Shown: positions 17,557-27,378 of the stretch, piece by piece
How the letters are laid out: each line of letters opens with the position of its first letter
Numbering within the stretch: position 1 is the first letter of the stretch
Assembly: GCF_000146165.2 (NCBI RefSeq)
Contig: NC_004347.2
Span: 4,830,211 to 4,894,210, forward strand
Length of the DNA stretch: 64,000 bases
Source: Shewanella oneidensis MR-1
Lineage (GTDB): Bacteria > Pseudomonadota > Gammaproteobacteria > Enterobacterales > Shewanellaceae
Direction of reading: 5' to 3'
Program-made: the position numbers and the translations under genes
Notes under the pieces: generated by a model
Told to the model about the DNA's origin: nothing
The model's input: the letters and a program-made list of their open reading frames with translations, nothing else
The model's database searches: none

Positions 17557-17733
17557 ATGGCAACCAAAGAAGAGTTAGAACAAACCTTAGTTCCAACACT
17601 GCTCAGCAACCTTGAAAAATTGCTCGGTCGTATTGAGTTTGGAACGGTGGAATTAACCTTTCACCATGGAAAATTAGTCCAACTAGAAAAGAAAGAAAAA
17701 TTTCGATTAGACCAATTATCTCAATCGAAGTAG
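17557..17733 (+). CDS. DUF2292 (YezD-like) small protein
   Basis: A 58-residue protein (MATKEELEQTLVPTLL...) with the DUF2292 pattern IEFGTVELTFHHGKLVQLEKKEKFRL. The second ATG (17557) is preferred because TGAGGA lies just upstream; the first ATG at 17545 would put that sequence inside the gene. Proteins of this family are frequently encoded beside sulfur-assimilation genes, as here. The biochemical function is unknown; the Ile-Gly-Thr-Val-Glu-Leu strand suggests a small nucleic-acid- or ligand-binding fold. Confidence 0.8.
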   Translation: MATKEELEQTLVPTLLSNLEKLLGRIEFGTVELTFHHGKLVQLEKKEKFRLDQLSQSK

Positions 17734-17814
17734 CTGTAAAAAGATAATTAGTAACAAACCCACATCGCTGACCGGTCCACCGGAAGCCTTATTTCACATT
17801 ATGAGGATTTCGGT

Positions 17815-18828
17815 ATGAGTATTTTATCTCGGTTACAACAAGCAACACTTGCCCTAACATTCACCTCAGTTAGCTTTCTTGCGCTTGCTGAAAATACTTT
17901 GTTGAATGTTTCCTATGATCCAACCCGAGAATTTTATCGGGAATATAACCAACTTTTTAGTCAATATTGGCAAAAACAAGGCCATGAAGCTCCTACCGTC
18001 CGTCAATCTCACGGTGGTTCAGGCTCGCAAGCTCGCTCAGTTATCGATGGCTTAGAAGCGGACGTTGTAACACTGGCATTGGCCTATGACGTTGATGCAT
18101 TGAGACAAAAAGCAGATTTAATTCCTGAAAATTGGCAAAGCCGCCTCCCTCATAATAGCTCTCCTTACACTTCAACTATTGTGTTACTAGTACGTAAAGG
18201 AAATCCCAAGAATATCCATGATTGGAATGATTTAGCCCGCAAAGGTGTAGAGGTTATTACCCCGAATCCTAAAACATCGGGCGGGGCACGTTGGAACTAC
18301 CTCGCCGCTTGGGGATATGCACTGAAGCAATACGGCTCTGAAGAAAAAGCCTTAGAGTTTGTCACGCAAATTTATAAAAACGTACCAGTGCTTGACTCAG
18401 GCGCCCGCGGTGCAACCAATACTTTTGTACAGCGACAAATTGGTGATGTTTTTATCGCTTGGGAAAACGAAGCATTTCTTGCTGTCGAACAATTAGGTAA
18501 AGGCGAGTTTGAGATTATTGTCCCGAGTGTCAGTATTCTTGCTGAGCCACCAGTCGCTATTGTCGATAAAAATGTTGATCGCAAAGGAACACGCAAACTG
18601 GCAGAAGCCTATTTAGCTCAGCTTTATACTGATGAAGCGCAACATCTTGCTGCAAAACACTTTTATCGCCCAGCTAACCCAAATATTTCTAAACAATATA
18701 AGGATAAGTTTCCCCAATTAACCTTGTTTACCATTGATGATGTCTTCGGTGGCTGGAACAAAGCACAACAAACTCATTTCAATGATGGTGGTTATTTCGA
18801 CACCATTCTAACCAAAATCAGTAAATAA
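17815..18828 (+). CDS. sbp: Periplasmic sulfate-binding protein
   Basis: A 337-residue type II solute-binding protein. It has a signal peptide (about 1-25), then [18 protein letters not shown], the sulfate-binding loop [13 protein letters not shown], and [20 protein letters not shown], all hallmarks of Sbp/CysP. It delivers sulfate (or thiosulfate) to the CysUWA transporter encoded immediately downstream. It is similar in length to the E. coli protein (about 329 residues). Sbp and CysP differ mainly in ligand preference, and the sequence features here fit Sbp better; this is a family-level judgement. Confidence 0.93.
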   Translation: MSILSRLQQATLALTFTSVSFLALAENTLLNVSYDPTREFYREYNQLFSQYWQKQGHEAPTVRQSHGGSGSQARSVIDGLEADVVTLALAYDVDALRQKADLIPENWQSRLPHNSSPYTSTIVLLVRKGNPKNIHDWNDLARKGVEVITPNPKTSGGARWNYLAAWGYALKQYGSEEKALEFVTQIYKNVPVLDSGARGATNTFVQRQIGDVFIAWENEAFLAVEQLGKGEFEIIVPSVSILAEPPVAIVDKNVDRKGTRKLAEAYLAQLYTDEAQHLAAKHFYRPANPNISKQYKDKFPQLTLFTIDDVFGGWNKAQQTHFNDGGYFDTILTKISK

Positions 18829-18890
18829 ACTTAGTGCGGTTTCCCCTACGCGAAGCCGCTTATCTATTTGATTCACCATGGAATAAGAAT

Positions 18891-19715
18891 ATGGGTAAGG
18901 CAGTTATGAAATCGGTTTTGCCAGGTTTTGGTATTACCTTGGGCTTCTCAGTTTTATATTTAAGCCTCCTTTTTTTACTCCCTGTGGCTGGATTGATCCT
19001 GTTTACGCTGCAAATGAGTTGGGCTGATTTTTGGGTCGCAATTAGTCATCCTCAGGTTGTAGCTTCCTACAAGCTATCATTTGCGGCGTCTTTTATTGGC
19101 GCCACGATAAACGCAGTCTTTGGCACGTTAGTCGCTTGGGTGCTTGTGCGCTATCAGTTTTTAGGTAAGAAAGTCGTTGATGCTTTGGTGGATCTCCCGT
19201 TTGCATTACCCACTGCAGTGGCTGGTATTGCATTGGTTACGCTCTATTCAACCACGGGTTGGGTTGGCCAATATCTATATTTATGGGGCATTAAAGTCGC
19301 CTACAGTGAGATAGGCGTTGTTATTGCTTTAACTTACATAGGCTTACCCTTTGTAGTTCGCACCGTTCAACCCGTTTTAGCCGACTTTTCTAAGGAATTA
19401 GAAGAAGCCTCTGCCTCCCTTGGTGCGAGTCGATTCACAACGATAAAACGAGTCATTTTACCTGCAGTATTGCCTGCATTATTGACGGGTTACGCTTTAG
19501 CGTTTGCCAGAGCTGTGGGCGAATATGGTTCTGTGATTTTTATCTCTGGCAATTTGCCCTATCGCACAGAAATTACTCCGCTACTGATCGTCTCCAAAGC
19601 TGAGCAATATGATTATAACGGGGCCGCCGCCATCGGCGTAGTTATGCTCGCAGCCGCATTCATCTTATTGTTAATCATTAATAGCCTACAGTGGTGGGCG
19701 AGTAAAAGAGGCTAA
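18891..19715 (+). CDS. cysU: Sulfate ABC transporter permease CysU (CysT)
   Basis: A 274-residue inner-membrane permease with about six transmembrane helices and the cytoplasmic EAA loop (EEASASLGASRFTTIKRVILP) that contacts CysA. The frame is open to 18834, but the ATG at 18891 (MGKAVMKSVLPGF) gives the length of the E. coli protein. The ATG at 18906 (MKSVLPGF) is an alternative with a closer ribosome binding site (TAAGG). It forms the channel together with CysW and lies 4 bp before cysW. Confidence 0.93.
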   Translation: MGKAVMKSVLPGFGITLGFSVLYLSLLFLLPVAGLILFTLQMSWADFWVAISHPQVVASYKLSFAASFIGATINAVFGTLVAWVLVRYQFLGKKVVDALVDLPFALPTAVAGIALVTLYSTTGWVGQYLYLWGIKVAYSEIGVVIALTYIGLPFVVRTVQPVLADFSKELEEASASLGASRFTTIKRVILPAVLPALLTGYALAFARAVGEYGSVIFISGNLPYRTEITPLLIVSKAEQYDYNGAAAIGVVMLAAAFILLLIINSLQWWASKRG

Positions 19716-19719
19716 CTGA

Positions 19720-20571
19720 ATGAACACGTTATCTCCGGCAACCAACCACGCCACCACAGAAGCACCTTGGATAAAGTGGAGTTTGATTGGCCTTGCGTTA
19801 AGTTTTCTCGCGTTATTTTTAGTTCTACCTTTAGCGGTCGTACTCTACGGTGCTTTCGAGGCTGGTATTAATGTTTGGTGGCAAGCAATCACAGATCCTG
19901 ACGCGCTTGCGGCCATTCGCTTAACGTTACTGGTATTAATTATTGTTGTACCAACCAATGCCATTTTCGGCGTAGCAATTGCTTGGGCTATTGCTAAATT
20001 TGAGTTTAGGGGAAAAACCTTACTAATCTCGATTATTGATATGCCCTTTGCCATCTCACCTGTCGTCGTGGGATTGATTTTCGTGATCCTCTTCGGTGCC
20101 CAAGGATGGTTTGGACCTTGGCTCGCGGCCCATGATTTAAAGGTCATATTTGCCGTCCCAGGAATCATCATTGTCATCATGTTTGGCACTTTACCCTTCG
20201 TGGCGCGCGAATTGATCCCACTGATGCAACAACAGGGCAAAGATGAGGAAGAAGCCTCGCTAACCTTAGGCGCCAATGGTTTGAAAACCTTCTGGTACGT
20301 CACGCTACCAAATATTAAATGGGGCTTACTCTACGGCGTGATCCTCTGTAATGCCCGTGCGATGGGCGAGTTTGGCGCGGTCGCTGTGGTGTCAGGTCGC
20401 ATTCGCGGTGAGACGAATACTATGCCGCTACATATAGAAGTGCTCTACAACGAATACATGTTTACAGCCGCGTTTGCAGTATCGTCACTACTCACAGGCT
20501 TAGCACTGGTAACTATCGTGCTCAAAAGCATGGTGGAGTGGAAAGATGAACGTAAACATAAAACCAACTAA
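19720..20571 (+). CDS. cysW: Sulfate ABC transporter permease CysW
   Basis: A 283-residue inner-membrane permease, the second half of the channel for sulfate/thiosulfate import. Six hydrophobic segments are visible, with the EAA loop EEEASLTLGANGLKTFWYVTLP at about 170-190 and the conserved GEFGAVAVVSGRIRGETNTMPLHIE near the C-terminus, typical of CysW. It is tightly linked to cysU upstream and is followed after 27 bp by cysA. Confidence 0.94.
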   Translation: MNTLSPATNHATTEAPWIKWSLIGLALSFLALFLVLPLAVVLYGAFEAGINVWWQAITDPDALAAIRLTLLVLIIVVPTNAIFGVAIAWAIAKFEFRGKTLLISIIDMPFAISPVVVGLIFVILFGAQGWFGPWLAAHDLKVIFAVPGIIIVIMFGTLPFVARELIPLMQQQGKDEEEASLTLGANGLKTFWYVTLPNIKWGLLYGVILCNARAMGEFGAVAVVSGRIRGETNTMPLHIEVLYNEYMFTAAFAVSSLLTGLALVTIVLKSMVEWKDERKHKTN

Positions 20572-20598
20572 GCGCACCACTTTATTAAAGAGACCACT

Positions 20599-21663
20599 AT
20601 GAGCATACATATCCAGCAAGTTAATAAGCATTTTGGTAACTTTGTCGCGGTTGATTCTGTGAACTTAGAGATAAAAACAGGCGAATTAACAGCCCTGTTA
20701 GGTCCATCAGGCTCAGGCAAAACAACATTATTACGTATTATTGCCGGACTCGAGCAGGCCGACAGCGGAATCGTCAAATTCAATGGTGAAGACATAACCA
20801 CTCAACACGTGAGTGAGCGTGGCGTCGGTTTCGTATTCCAACACTACGCCCTATTTAAGCATATGACAGTGTTCGAAAATGTGGCCTATGGACTGACGGT
20901 CAGGCCAAGAAAAACACGCCCAAGCAAGGCGGAAATTGCCGAAAAGGTGCATTCATTACTCAAACTCGTCCAATTAGATTGGACCGCTGATCGCTATCCA
21001 TCACAACTCTCTGGAGGGCAAAGACAACGCATCGCCCTTGCACGCGCATTGGCGGTAGAGCCAAAAGTCTTACTGCTTGATGAACCCTTTGGTGCACTTG
21101 ATGCAAAAGTCCGCGCTGAATTACGCCGTTGGCTCAGACGCTTACACGATGAAATCAATGTGACTACGGTATTTGTCACCCATGATCAGGAAGAGGCACT
21201 CGAGGTGGCCGATAAAATTGTAGTGATGAATAAAGGTCGTATCGAGCAGCAAGGCACACCAGAAGAAGTCTATGACACACCAAGCAATCCCTTTGTGTAT
21301 GAATTTCTGGGTAACGTAAACCTATTCCATGCAAGGGTAAAACACGGCCATAGCACTATCGGCAATATTCATATTCCCTCACCAGAACACGCGGGAGGTG
21401 AAGAACAACAAGGTTTAGCCTATGTACGTCCACATGAAATTGAAGTATTAACCCAACCGACTGAAAATGCTATAAAAGTAAACTTAGATCTAGTAACCAT
21501 CGTCGGTCCAGTTGCGCGATTAGAAGTGTTGACCGAAATCGATGAGCAACTGATCCACGTTGAACTGTCCAAAGTGCAATTTAAACAGCTAGGGATCAGT
21601 AAAGGCGATAACGCTTGGATACAGCCGCGCTATTCCAAAGTGTTTTTGGGGGAGGGCATTTAA
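20599..21663 (+). CDS. cysA: Sulfate/thiosulfate ABC transporter ATPase CysA
   Basis: A 354-residue ATP-binding subunit. It has the Walker [10 protein letters not shown] (about 35-43), the Q-loop in [13 protein letters not shown], the signature LSGGQRQR, Walker [12 protein letters not shown] and the H-loop VTHDQEEA. The C-terminal 110 residues form a regulatory TOBE-like domain of the CysA type. It couples ATP hydrolysis to sulfate import through CysU/CysW and is the last gene of the operon; a stem-loop follows at 21686. Confidence 0.95.
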   Translation: MSIHIQQVNKHFGNFVAVDSVNLEIKTGELTALLGPSGSGKTTLLRIIAGLEQADSGIVKFNGEDITTQHVSERGVGFVFQHYALFKHMTVFENVAYGLTVRPRKTRPSKAEIAEKVHSLLKLVQLDWTADRYPSQLSGGQRQRIALARALAVEPKVLLLDEPFGALDAKVRAELRRWLRRLHDEINVTTVFVTHDQEEALEVADKIVVMNKGRIEQQGTPEEVYDTPSNPFVYEFLGNVNLFHARVKHGHSTIGNIHIPSPEHAGGEEQQGLAYVRPHEIEVLTQPTENAIKVNLDLVTIVGPVARLEVLTEIDEQLIHVELSKVQFKQLGISKGDNAWIQPRYSKVFLGEGI

Positions 21664-21685
21664 CGGTTTAAAGAGTGTCGCAACA

Positions 21686-21705
21686 GAGCGCGAATTTTCG
21701 CGCTC
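21686..21705. terminator. Stem-loop between cysA and the convergent gene
   Basis: GAGCGCGAA and TTCGCGCTC form a perfect 9-bp stem with a TT loop. The T-run on the plus strand is short (TTG), so it is a moderate terminator shared by two convergent genes. Confidence 0.6.
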
Positions 21706-21722
21706 TTGTAGATATGAAGCCG

Positions 21723-22199
21723 CTAAAACTTTAAGGTCAAGGACTGGCCTTCTCCCATGCCTTGCCACTCGATCGTAAGATCCATTATCTCGTTGAGAAT
21801 ATGCTCAAAGTCAGATTCTGAAATCTTAGGCATGGCTAATTTTCGGTTACTACAGGCCTGCTCGAGTAAATAGATAAATCCCGCATAGCTAGGCGCATCG
21901 GCGGACCACAACAGAGATTGCAATGCTTCAACCGTCGATTCGGTTTGCCAAATTTCAGTTTTGTCCGCAACGGCTAAAGAAGCCTCGTTATGCTCAAGGG
22001 TAAAATTGATATCAGCGCCAGCACGTATTTGGGAGAAAAAAGCGCCTTGAATACGCAGGCGCTTTTCAACAACGTAGTGAATCATATCGTGGGGAGCGAT
22101 TCCCTGCTCAGGCATCTGAGTTTGTGTGGCACTGCCGTCCATACGCACACAACGTAACTGCCCGTAACGTGTTGAACCTTTAGTGAAGATAACTTGCAT
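21723..22199 (-). CDS. Conserved-looking hypothetical protein
   Basis: A 158-residue soluble protein beginning MQVIFTKGSTRYGQLRCVRMDG. I do not recognise the family. The start at 22199 has a clear AAGGA ribosome binding site 8 bases upstream and avoids a long overlap with the gene at 22273. There is no signal peptide, membrane helix or cofactor motif. The N-terminal part (PEQGIAPHDMIHYVVEKRL) and the helical second half suggest a small alpha/beta protein. It lies 73 bp after the GGDEF-EAL gene on the same strand; a functional link is not established. Confidence 0.75.
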   Translation of the reverse strand: MQVIFTKGSTRYGQLRCVRMDGSATQTQMPEQGIAPHDMIHYVVEKRLRIQGAFFSQIRAGADINFTLEHNEASLAVADKTEIWQTESTVEALQSLLWSADAPSYAGFIYLLEQACSNRKLAMPKISESDFEHILNEIMDLTIEWQGMGEGQSLTLKF

Positions 22200-22272
22200 A
22201 GCGCTGTCCTTAATTGATCCATTCCCATCACCAGATTGACTCAAGTATAGTGCTAAATGGATAAAAAACGGC

Positions 22273-25200
22273 CTAAAAATTACGTTCAATAAAGCGGAAA
22301 CAATCATCGGCAGATAAGGGTTTACTGAAATAATATCCCTGAACTAAATCGCAGCCCATGCTTGAGAGCAGCACCAGTTGGGCCTCGTTTTCTACCCCTT
22401 CGGCAACCACGGTTAACCCTAGTTCATGGGACATCGAAATCGTTGCCGCGCTGATTGCCGCATCGTTTGGATCATTTTCAATATCCTTCACAAAGGATCT
22501 GTCTAGCTTAAGCCTGTCTAAGGGCAGCAACTTCAAATACGAGAGTGACGAATAGCCTGTGCCAAAATCATCAATAGCCAATTCAATCCCCAGCTGGCGT
22601 AACTCGGCCAGCAACTTGGCATTTTGCTCTGGATACTGCATGGCGACACTTTCAGTGATCTCAAGCTCCAATGCGCCCTTACCCAGCTGATATTGGGCTA
22701 ACACATTGATAATATCTGCGACTATTGTGTCTTTCCGTAGCTGATGCGCCGACAAATTAACGGCCATCCGCAACGTTTTAGCGCCCTTTTTACGCCACTG
22801 CGCCAGTTGTGCGAGGGCATTTTCGAGTACCCATTGACCAATGGGGATAATCATATCGATTTCTTCGGCGATAGGGATAAAACGGTCGGGAGCAACCAAT
22901 CCTAATTCGGGATGTTGCCAGCGAATTAGGGCTTCAACCCCAACCACTTGTCCGGTACTAATATCAATTTGAGGCTGATAAAAAAGCCTTAATTGATTAC
23001 TAGCGATCGCTTGCCTAAGACCAGTCTCGATATATTGGCGCTCAGTCACTAAGGTGTTCATGGCGGTGGTGAAAAACTGGTAATTATTTCGCCCCGCCGC
23101 TTTAGCGCGATACATGGCCATATCGGCGTTTTTCATTAACGCCTCAACACTGTCGCCATCGGTCGGAAATAGGCTGATCCCAATACTCGGGGAGGAGTGT
23201 AGGGGTTTGTTATCTATGATATAGACTTGATTCAAGCCACTGCGCAAAGCTTCTGCAGCCTTAGCGACACTGTCATGATCTGTCTCGGATAACACCACCA
23301 CAAATTCATCCCCTCCTAAGCGCGCAACGATGTCATCATTGCCGACAATGCTATTTAAGCGCCGAGCCACTTCAAGTAACAACATATCACCGACATGATG
23401 GCCTAAGGTGTCATTGATATTTTTAAAGTGATCCATATCGATAAACATTACTGCAATCTGCGTGTTAGTAATGAAAGCATCTTGGAATACTTGTTCTAAG
23501 CGTGACTGCAGGCTAAGCCTGTTGGGTAATAAGGTCAGTGAATCATGGTGGGCTAAAAAGTAGATCCGCTCCTCGTTTATTTTCCGCTCGCTGATATCGG
23601 TAAAACTACCAATGTAATGGCTGATCGTCCCCGTCTCATCGCGTACAACGGACATCATCAACCATTTCGGGAAATCGTAACCCTCCTTGTGGCGATCCCA
23701 CACTTCCCCTTGCCAAAAACCCGTTTGCTCTAGTGCTGCTCGCACTTGAGCATCCACGTTCTTATCAGTACGAGCCGATTCAATAAAGCGACAATTTTTG
23801 CCTATTATCTCCTCCCTTGAGTAGCCTGTAATTTGAGTAAAGGCGCTGTTTACATCCACAATAATGTCATTAGCATCAATAATGGTGATGCCTTCACCAC
23901 TTTGCTGAAAAACCTGCGCTAACAGGTTTACCCGAGCAACGGTGCGCTCTTGCTCGGTAATATCTTCCACAACAAACAGGATGAGCGGCTCACCATTGGC
24001 CGCCGTCACTAAAGAACCATTTAACCTGACGGCTACCAACCGCCCATCTTTATGGCGATAGTGCTTTTGATAGGGACCATAACGGTGTGTTTGCTTGAGA
24101 CGTTCAAGCTGCTCGGCTTCGCTTGCACGGTAACGAACCGGTGTGAGGTCCCAAGGTTCAAGTGCTTGTAGTTCCTCCAATGTGTAGCCAGTAATCTCGG
24201 TAAACGCTTGGTTAATTGCAACAAACTGACTATCCTCAAGGCGTTTTAACACATGGCCTACGGGTGCCTTATCGAACAGGTTACGGTATTTTTCTTCACT
24301 CTCAACTAAGGTGGCTTGAAACGCTTGATTACGCGCAATCTCCTTCGAGAGCGCCATAGTTTTTTCGGCCACTTTATCCGCAATCCGATACCGCTCACCG
24401 GAAGAGATTAACGTCATCCCACTCACCACCGCACAGGTGATAAAGGCTAAAAGTAGCAGGAGTAACGATAGACTAAAGGTTTCGCCCATCAGGGCGGCAT
24501 AGGACTCGTAAATAACAATATGCCAATGACGATCGGCAAGCATTAAATGGGCTTGATAGTATTGGCCGGATTTGTCGCTATGTAGCTTGCCTGAAAAACT
24601 GGGAAATTTTTTCTGACTGTTTGCGTAAAGCAAAGCCCCATCGGCACTCATATCCGTCAGCCGCCAATGCAAGCCTTTTACTTGTTCAACTTTATTAATA
24701 ATGCTTTCGATGTCGATGACCGCCGAACAAAACCCTTTAATGTTACCAACACGATCAAAGGAAGGCACCAACAGTAGCGCGCCTCCGGGACCATTAGGGT
24801 CCTCTGCTAACTGAATCTTGCTCGTCATCACAGGAGCAAGTGTTGCCCTCACTTTTGCAATCGCCGCGGCCCTTACTGGCTCACTGTTAAGATCCAATCC
24901 AAGTACGCTTCGGCTACTGTTCAGGGGTTGCACATACTTAACAGGCGCAAGCCAACCATCGGCGTTAGGTTTACCGTCTTGTAAATATTTAATATTGAAA
25001 GCTCCCCCCAGCTCATCCCTAGTTGCTGACTCAAAACTATTTTTATCGCTTAGTGTAACCAACGGTGACCAAGCCCAAGCTCTAAAACCATCTAACTGCA
25101 GTTGGTTACGTATACCGAACTGAATAAACTCATTTTCAGAGACCTTTTCACTGTTATCAAATAGACTGGCTAAAGCAACTAACTGCTGTAGATTCGTTCC

Positions 25201-25827
25201 CTGAAAACTTTCCACACTACTAATAATGGCATTGGATTGAATTTGAAATTTATCCTGCAGTTGTTGCCGCTGGTTCATATCTGCGTAGTAATAAATCCCA
25301 ATACAGAGTAAAAAACCAACCAACAATGGAAGCCCAGTTTGAATCCGTCTTGAGCGCCAAATCGCTCGCCTATCGAACACTAACATGGTTAACGGGATAA
25401 AAATCACTGCACCAAGAAAATCCCCCATCCACCAATTGAACATACTGCTAACAACATCCGCACTGGTAATTGTGTCGCCCAAAACAAGGGCAGCATTGCC
25501 AAACAAAGAAGCAATACAGCAGCTAGCACTTAGACTTACCATTGATTTTATGACTGTTTCTGGTTTGTCTAAGGTCAACTGAGGATCAATATATTGAATA
25601 ATGCGCGCTGAAATAATCGTTTGCAGTAACGTGCCCAAAGCAATAATGAGGGGTAACCAACCTAAGTGCAGCTCCTGACCAATATTCATATTTGTCAGCA
25701 ACGACCCGATAAAAACACCACCCCAAGGCGCACGCCCTTTCCACAAGAGACAAGAAGCAATTGCAACCCCAGCCGCAGGCCAAATTGCCGCAGAATATCC
25801 GGGAGGCAAGGCAATCATCAAGCCCAT
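22273..25827 (-). CDS. MASE1-CHASE-PAS-PAS-GGDEF-EAL cyclic-di-GMP protein
   Basis: An 1184-residue inner-membrane signalling protein. Order of parts: MASE1 membrane domain (1-185, LPPGYSAAIWPAAGVA); CHASE periplasmic sensor (about 200-370, YVQPLNSSRSVLGLDLNSEPVR); a membrane helix (452-475); PAS1 (about 508-625); PAS2 (about 635-745); GGDEF (about 755-915); EAL (about 930-1184). Both catalytic motifs look intact (RLGGDEF at 836-842; EALIRW at 965; DDFGTGYSS at 1086), so it could make or degrade cyclic-di-GMP. The inhibitory I-site RxxD is missing (GNDD). The first Met cuts into the first MASE1 helix: in-frame codons upstream (to about 25920) encode INAFAYIQVNLFIALAYFIL, but no ATG/GTG/TTG start is present there and a TGA follows an ATG-ATG at 25926. 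Confidence 0.9.
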   Translation of the reverse strand: MGLMIALPPGYSAAIWPAAGVAIASCLLWKGRAPWGGVFIGSLLTNMNIGQELHLGWLPLIIALGTLLQTIISARIIQYIDPQLTLDKPETVIKSMVSLSASCCIASLFGNAALVLGDTITSADVVSSMFNWWMGDFLGAVIFIPLTMLVFDRRAIWRSRRIQTGLPLLVGFLLCIGIYYYADMNQRQQLQDKFQIQSNAIISSVESFQGTNLQQLVALASLFDNSEKVSENEFIQFGIRNQLQLDGFRAWAWSPLVTLSDKNSFESATRDELGGAFNIKYLQDGKPNADGWLAPVKYVQPLNSSRSVLGLDLNSEPVRAAAIAKVRATLAPVMTSKIQLAEDPNGPGGALLLVPSFDRVGNIKGFCSAVIDIESIINKVEQVKGLHWRLTDMSADGALLYANSQKKFPSFSGKLHSDKSGQYYQAHLMLADRHWHIVIYESYAALMGETFSLSLLLLLLAFITCAVVSGMTLISSGERYRIADKVAEKTMALSKEIARNQAFQATLVESEEKYRNLFDKAPVGHVLKRLEDSQFVAINQAFTEITGYTLEELQALEPWDLTPVRYRASEAEQLERLKQTHRYGPYQKHYRHKDGRLVAVRLNGSLVTAANGEPLILFVVEDITEQERTVARVNLLAQVFQQSGEGITIIDANDIIVDVNSAFTQITGYSREEIIGKNCRFIESARTDKNVDAQVRAALEQTGFWQGEVWDRHKEGYDFPKWLMMSVVRDETGTISHYIGSFTDISERKINEERIYFLAHHDSLTLLPNRLSLQSRLEQVFQDAFITNTQIAVMFIDMDHFKNINDTLGHHVGDMLLLEVARRLNSIVGNDDIVARLGGDEFVVVLSETDHDSVAKAAEALRSGLNQVYIIDNKPLHSSPSIGISLFPTDGDSVEALMKNADMAMYRAKAAGRNNYQFFTTAMNTLVTERQYIETGLRQAIASNQLRLFYQPQIDISTGQVVGVEALIRWQHPELGLVAPDRFIPIAEEIDMIIPIGQWVLENALAQLAQWRKKGAKTLRMAVNLSAHQLRKDTIVADIINVLAQYQLGKGALELEITESVAMQYPEQNAKLLAELRQLGIELAIDDFGTGYSSLSYLKLLPLDRLKLDRSFVKDIENDPNDAAISAATISMSHELGLTVVAEGVENEAQLVLLSSMGCDLVQGYYFSKPLSADDCFRFIERNF

Positions 25828-26212
25828 TTGACCTAGGATAAAGTAGGCTAAGGCTATGAATAAATTGACCTGAATATAAGCAAATGCGTTGATATATAAT
25901 CCCTTGTATTGATGGGTCGATAATCAGAATGAAGCCATCATGCCTTAATCTGCAAATCAATCACAAGCGTAGCAAAACATTTAACGAGTTGAGGAACGAA
26001 TACCAACTCTGATAGCCGCATTAAGGTTATTTATGGCTGCCGCTTAGATCAATTAGCGCTATTGCCCATACTAACTTCGACAGAGCATAATGCGGTAATC
26101 ATGCCTTATGGCATTTAATTGAACCGCGCCTTGGCCGGGAGTCATGATGGCTAACGCCCAAACTTAACTCAGTAAGTTGACGTCGAATCTGCATTTATTT
26201 GCTTTATTTTTC

Positions 26213-26434
26213 TTATGGTTGAGTTAAAACATGATGAATGATATCAGACTGAATCATGGACAGAATAGCGTTTGCATTTGATGAATTTAAGTCAAGCTCA
26301 CACCAGCCATCGGTACCCATAAACTCGACTTTCTCATACTCAATTTCAACAGATTTTTCAGTTGCAACTATCCCCCCAATTAATCTGAAAATTCCGGAAC
26401 GAGTGTGTATACGACTGATAGAGAACTTCTTCAT
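26213..26434 (-). CDS. Small hypothetical protein
   Basis: A 73-residue protein (MKKFSISRIHTRSGIFRLIGG...) rich in beta-strand-forming residues, with one Cys and no signal peptide. The start is preceded by AGGT at a suitable distance. It is not recognised. It stands alone between the cyclic-di-GMP gene and the transpeptidase remnant. Its base composition is lower in GC than the neighbours, suggesting recent arrival, but that is a visual impression. Confidence 0.5.
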   Translation of the reverse strand: MKKFSISRIHTRSGIFRLIGGIVATEKSVEIEYEKVEFMGTDGWCELDLNSSNANAILSMIQSDIIHHVLTQP

Positions 26435-26506
26435 GTTTTACCTAGTCCATAACAATTAAGCTAAGGGGTCACGAAACGCATTCCCAGTGAACGCATGGTT
26501 ATGTGC

Positions 26507-26990
26507 TTATTGCACAATTTCAATTGGAACACCCACATCCACAGCCTGCCAAATTTCATCCATTTCTGAATTTGTCACGGCGATGCAACCATTAGTCCAA
26601 TTGAAAAATTGACTAGCGAACGACAACCAACCTAAGCCATTATGTTGACCATGAATCATGATGAGCCCACCAGGGGTTAACGCCTCGTTTTTTGGCACTC
26701 TCAATATCATGTTGATTTGGATAAGATATGTGGATGGCTTTATAAAACGCAGAATCCTCTTTCTTATAGTCAAGTAAATACTTCCCCTCAGGAGTTTTCT
26801 CATCTCCCTCCTGCTGTTTATGACCCACAGGATTCGCACCAAAAACAACATGATAAGATTTGAATGGTTTGCCATCAGCGATTAAGTATAGTTTTTTCTC
26901 GCTTTTACTAACCAATACTGAATCAGCTTTCTGCGCACTAAAAACACAGCTTGAAAATAAAACCAATAATATGATTATGAAATTTTTCAC
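26507..26990 (-). pseudogene. L,D-transpeptidase (YkuD/ErfK-like), frameshifted
   Basis: A complete gene interrupted by one frameshift. The first part (from 26990) encodes a signal peptide (MKNFIIILLVLFSSCVFSAQ) and the YkuD start SVLVSKSEKKLYLIADGKPFKSYHVVFG. It reaches KKRGVNP at a CCCC run (26673-26676 on the plus strand). Removing one C there restores GGLIMIHGQHNGLGW and the catalytic WTNGCIAVTNSEMDEIW, ending at 26507. The active-site Cys thus lies behind the shift, so the protein as read is inactive. Such enzymes crosslink peptidoglycan or attach lipoproteins in the periplasm. Possible explanations are a real pseudogene, phase variation at the C-run, or a sequencing error. Confidence 0.85.
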
Positions 26991-27378
26991 GAGGTAACCT
27001 TAAGCACAAAACTTCCGCAGCATTATAGTGGAAAATTCGGCAGGAAAATCCAGCCACTCATTTAAAAATGAACCGAAGTCGCCTCGCAAATCAGCCTAGC
27101 CACCTTTTGAGCATATAGCTTTCAAGGAGATATACAGCACGCTTTTGGGCATTTCTTTGTTAGAGACTTTGGAAGTACGAGGTTGGATAGAAGCATTACT
27201 GCTTCTATTTTTATGGATTTGTCAGACAACACTTCAGCACCAGTGTAAATGATTAATTTAATTGGTGTTGTGTTTTATTTGTAAATTACAGAACACCATT
27301 TTATGTCAAAATATGCTTTAAATTTGTCAAACTATGGGTTCAGCGACAGCTATATCGATTTAATACTCAGCTTATCAC
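26991..27378. other. Intergenic region with a hairpin, no gene
   Basis: About 390 AT-rich bases. The only structure noted is a plus-strand hairpin (27187-27208: ATAGAAGCA-TTAC-TGCTTCTAT) followed by TTTTATGG. It could terminate a transcript, but no plus-strand gene precedes it. No reading frame of note. Confidence 0.4.
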
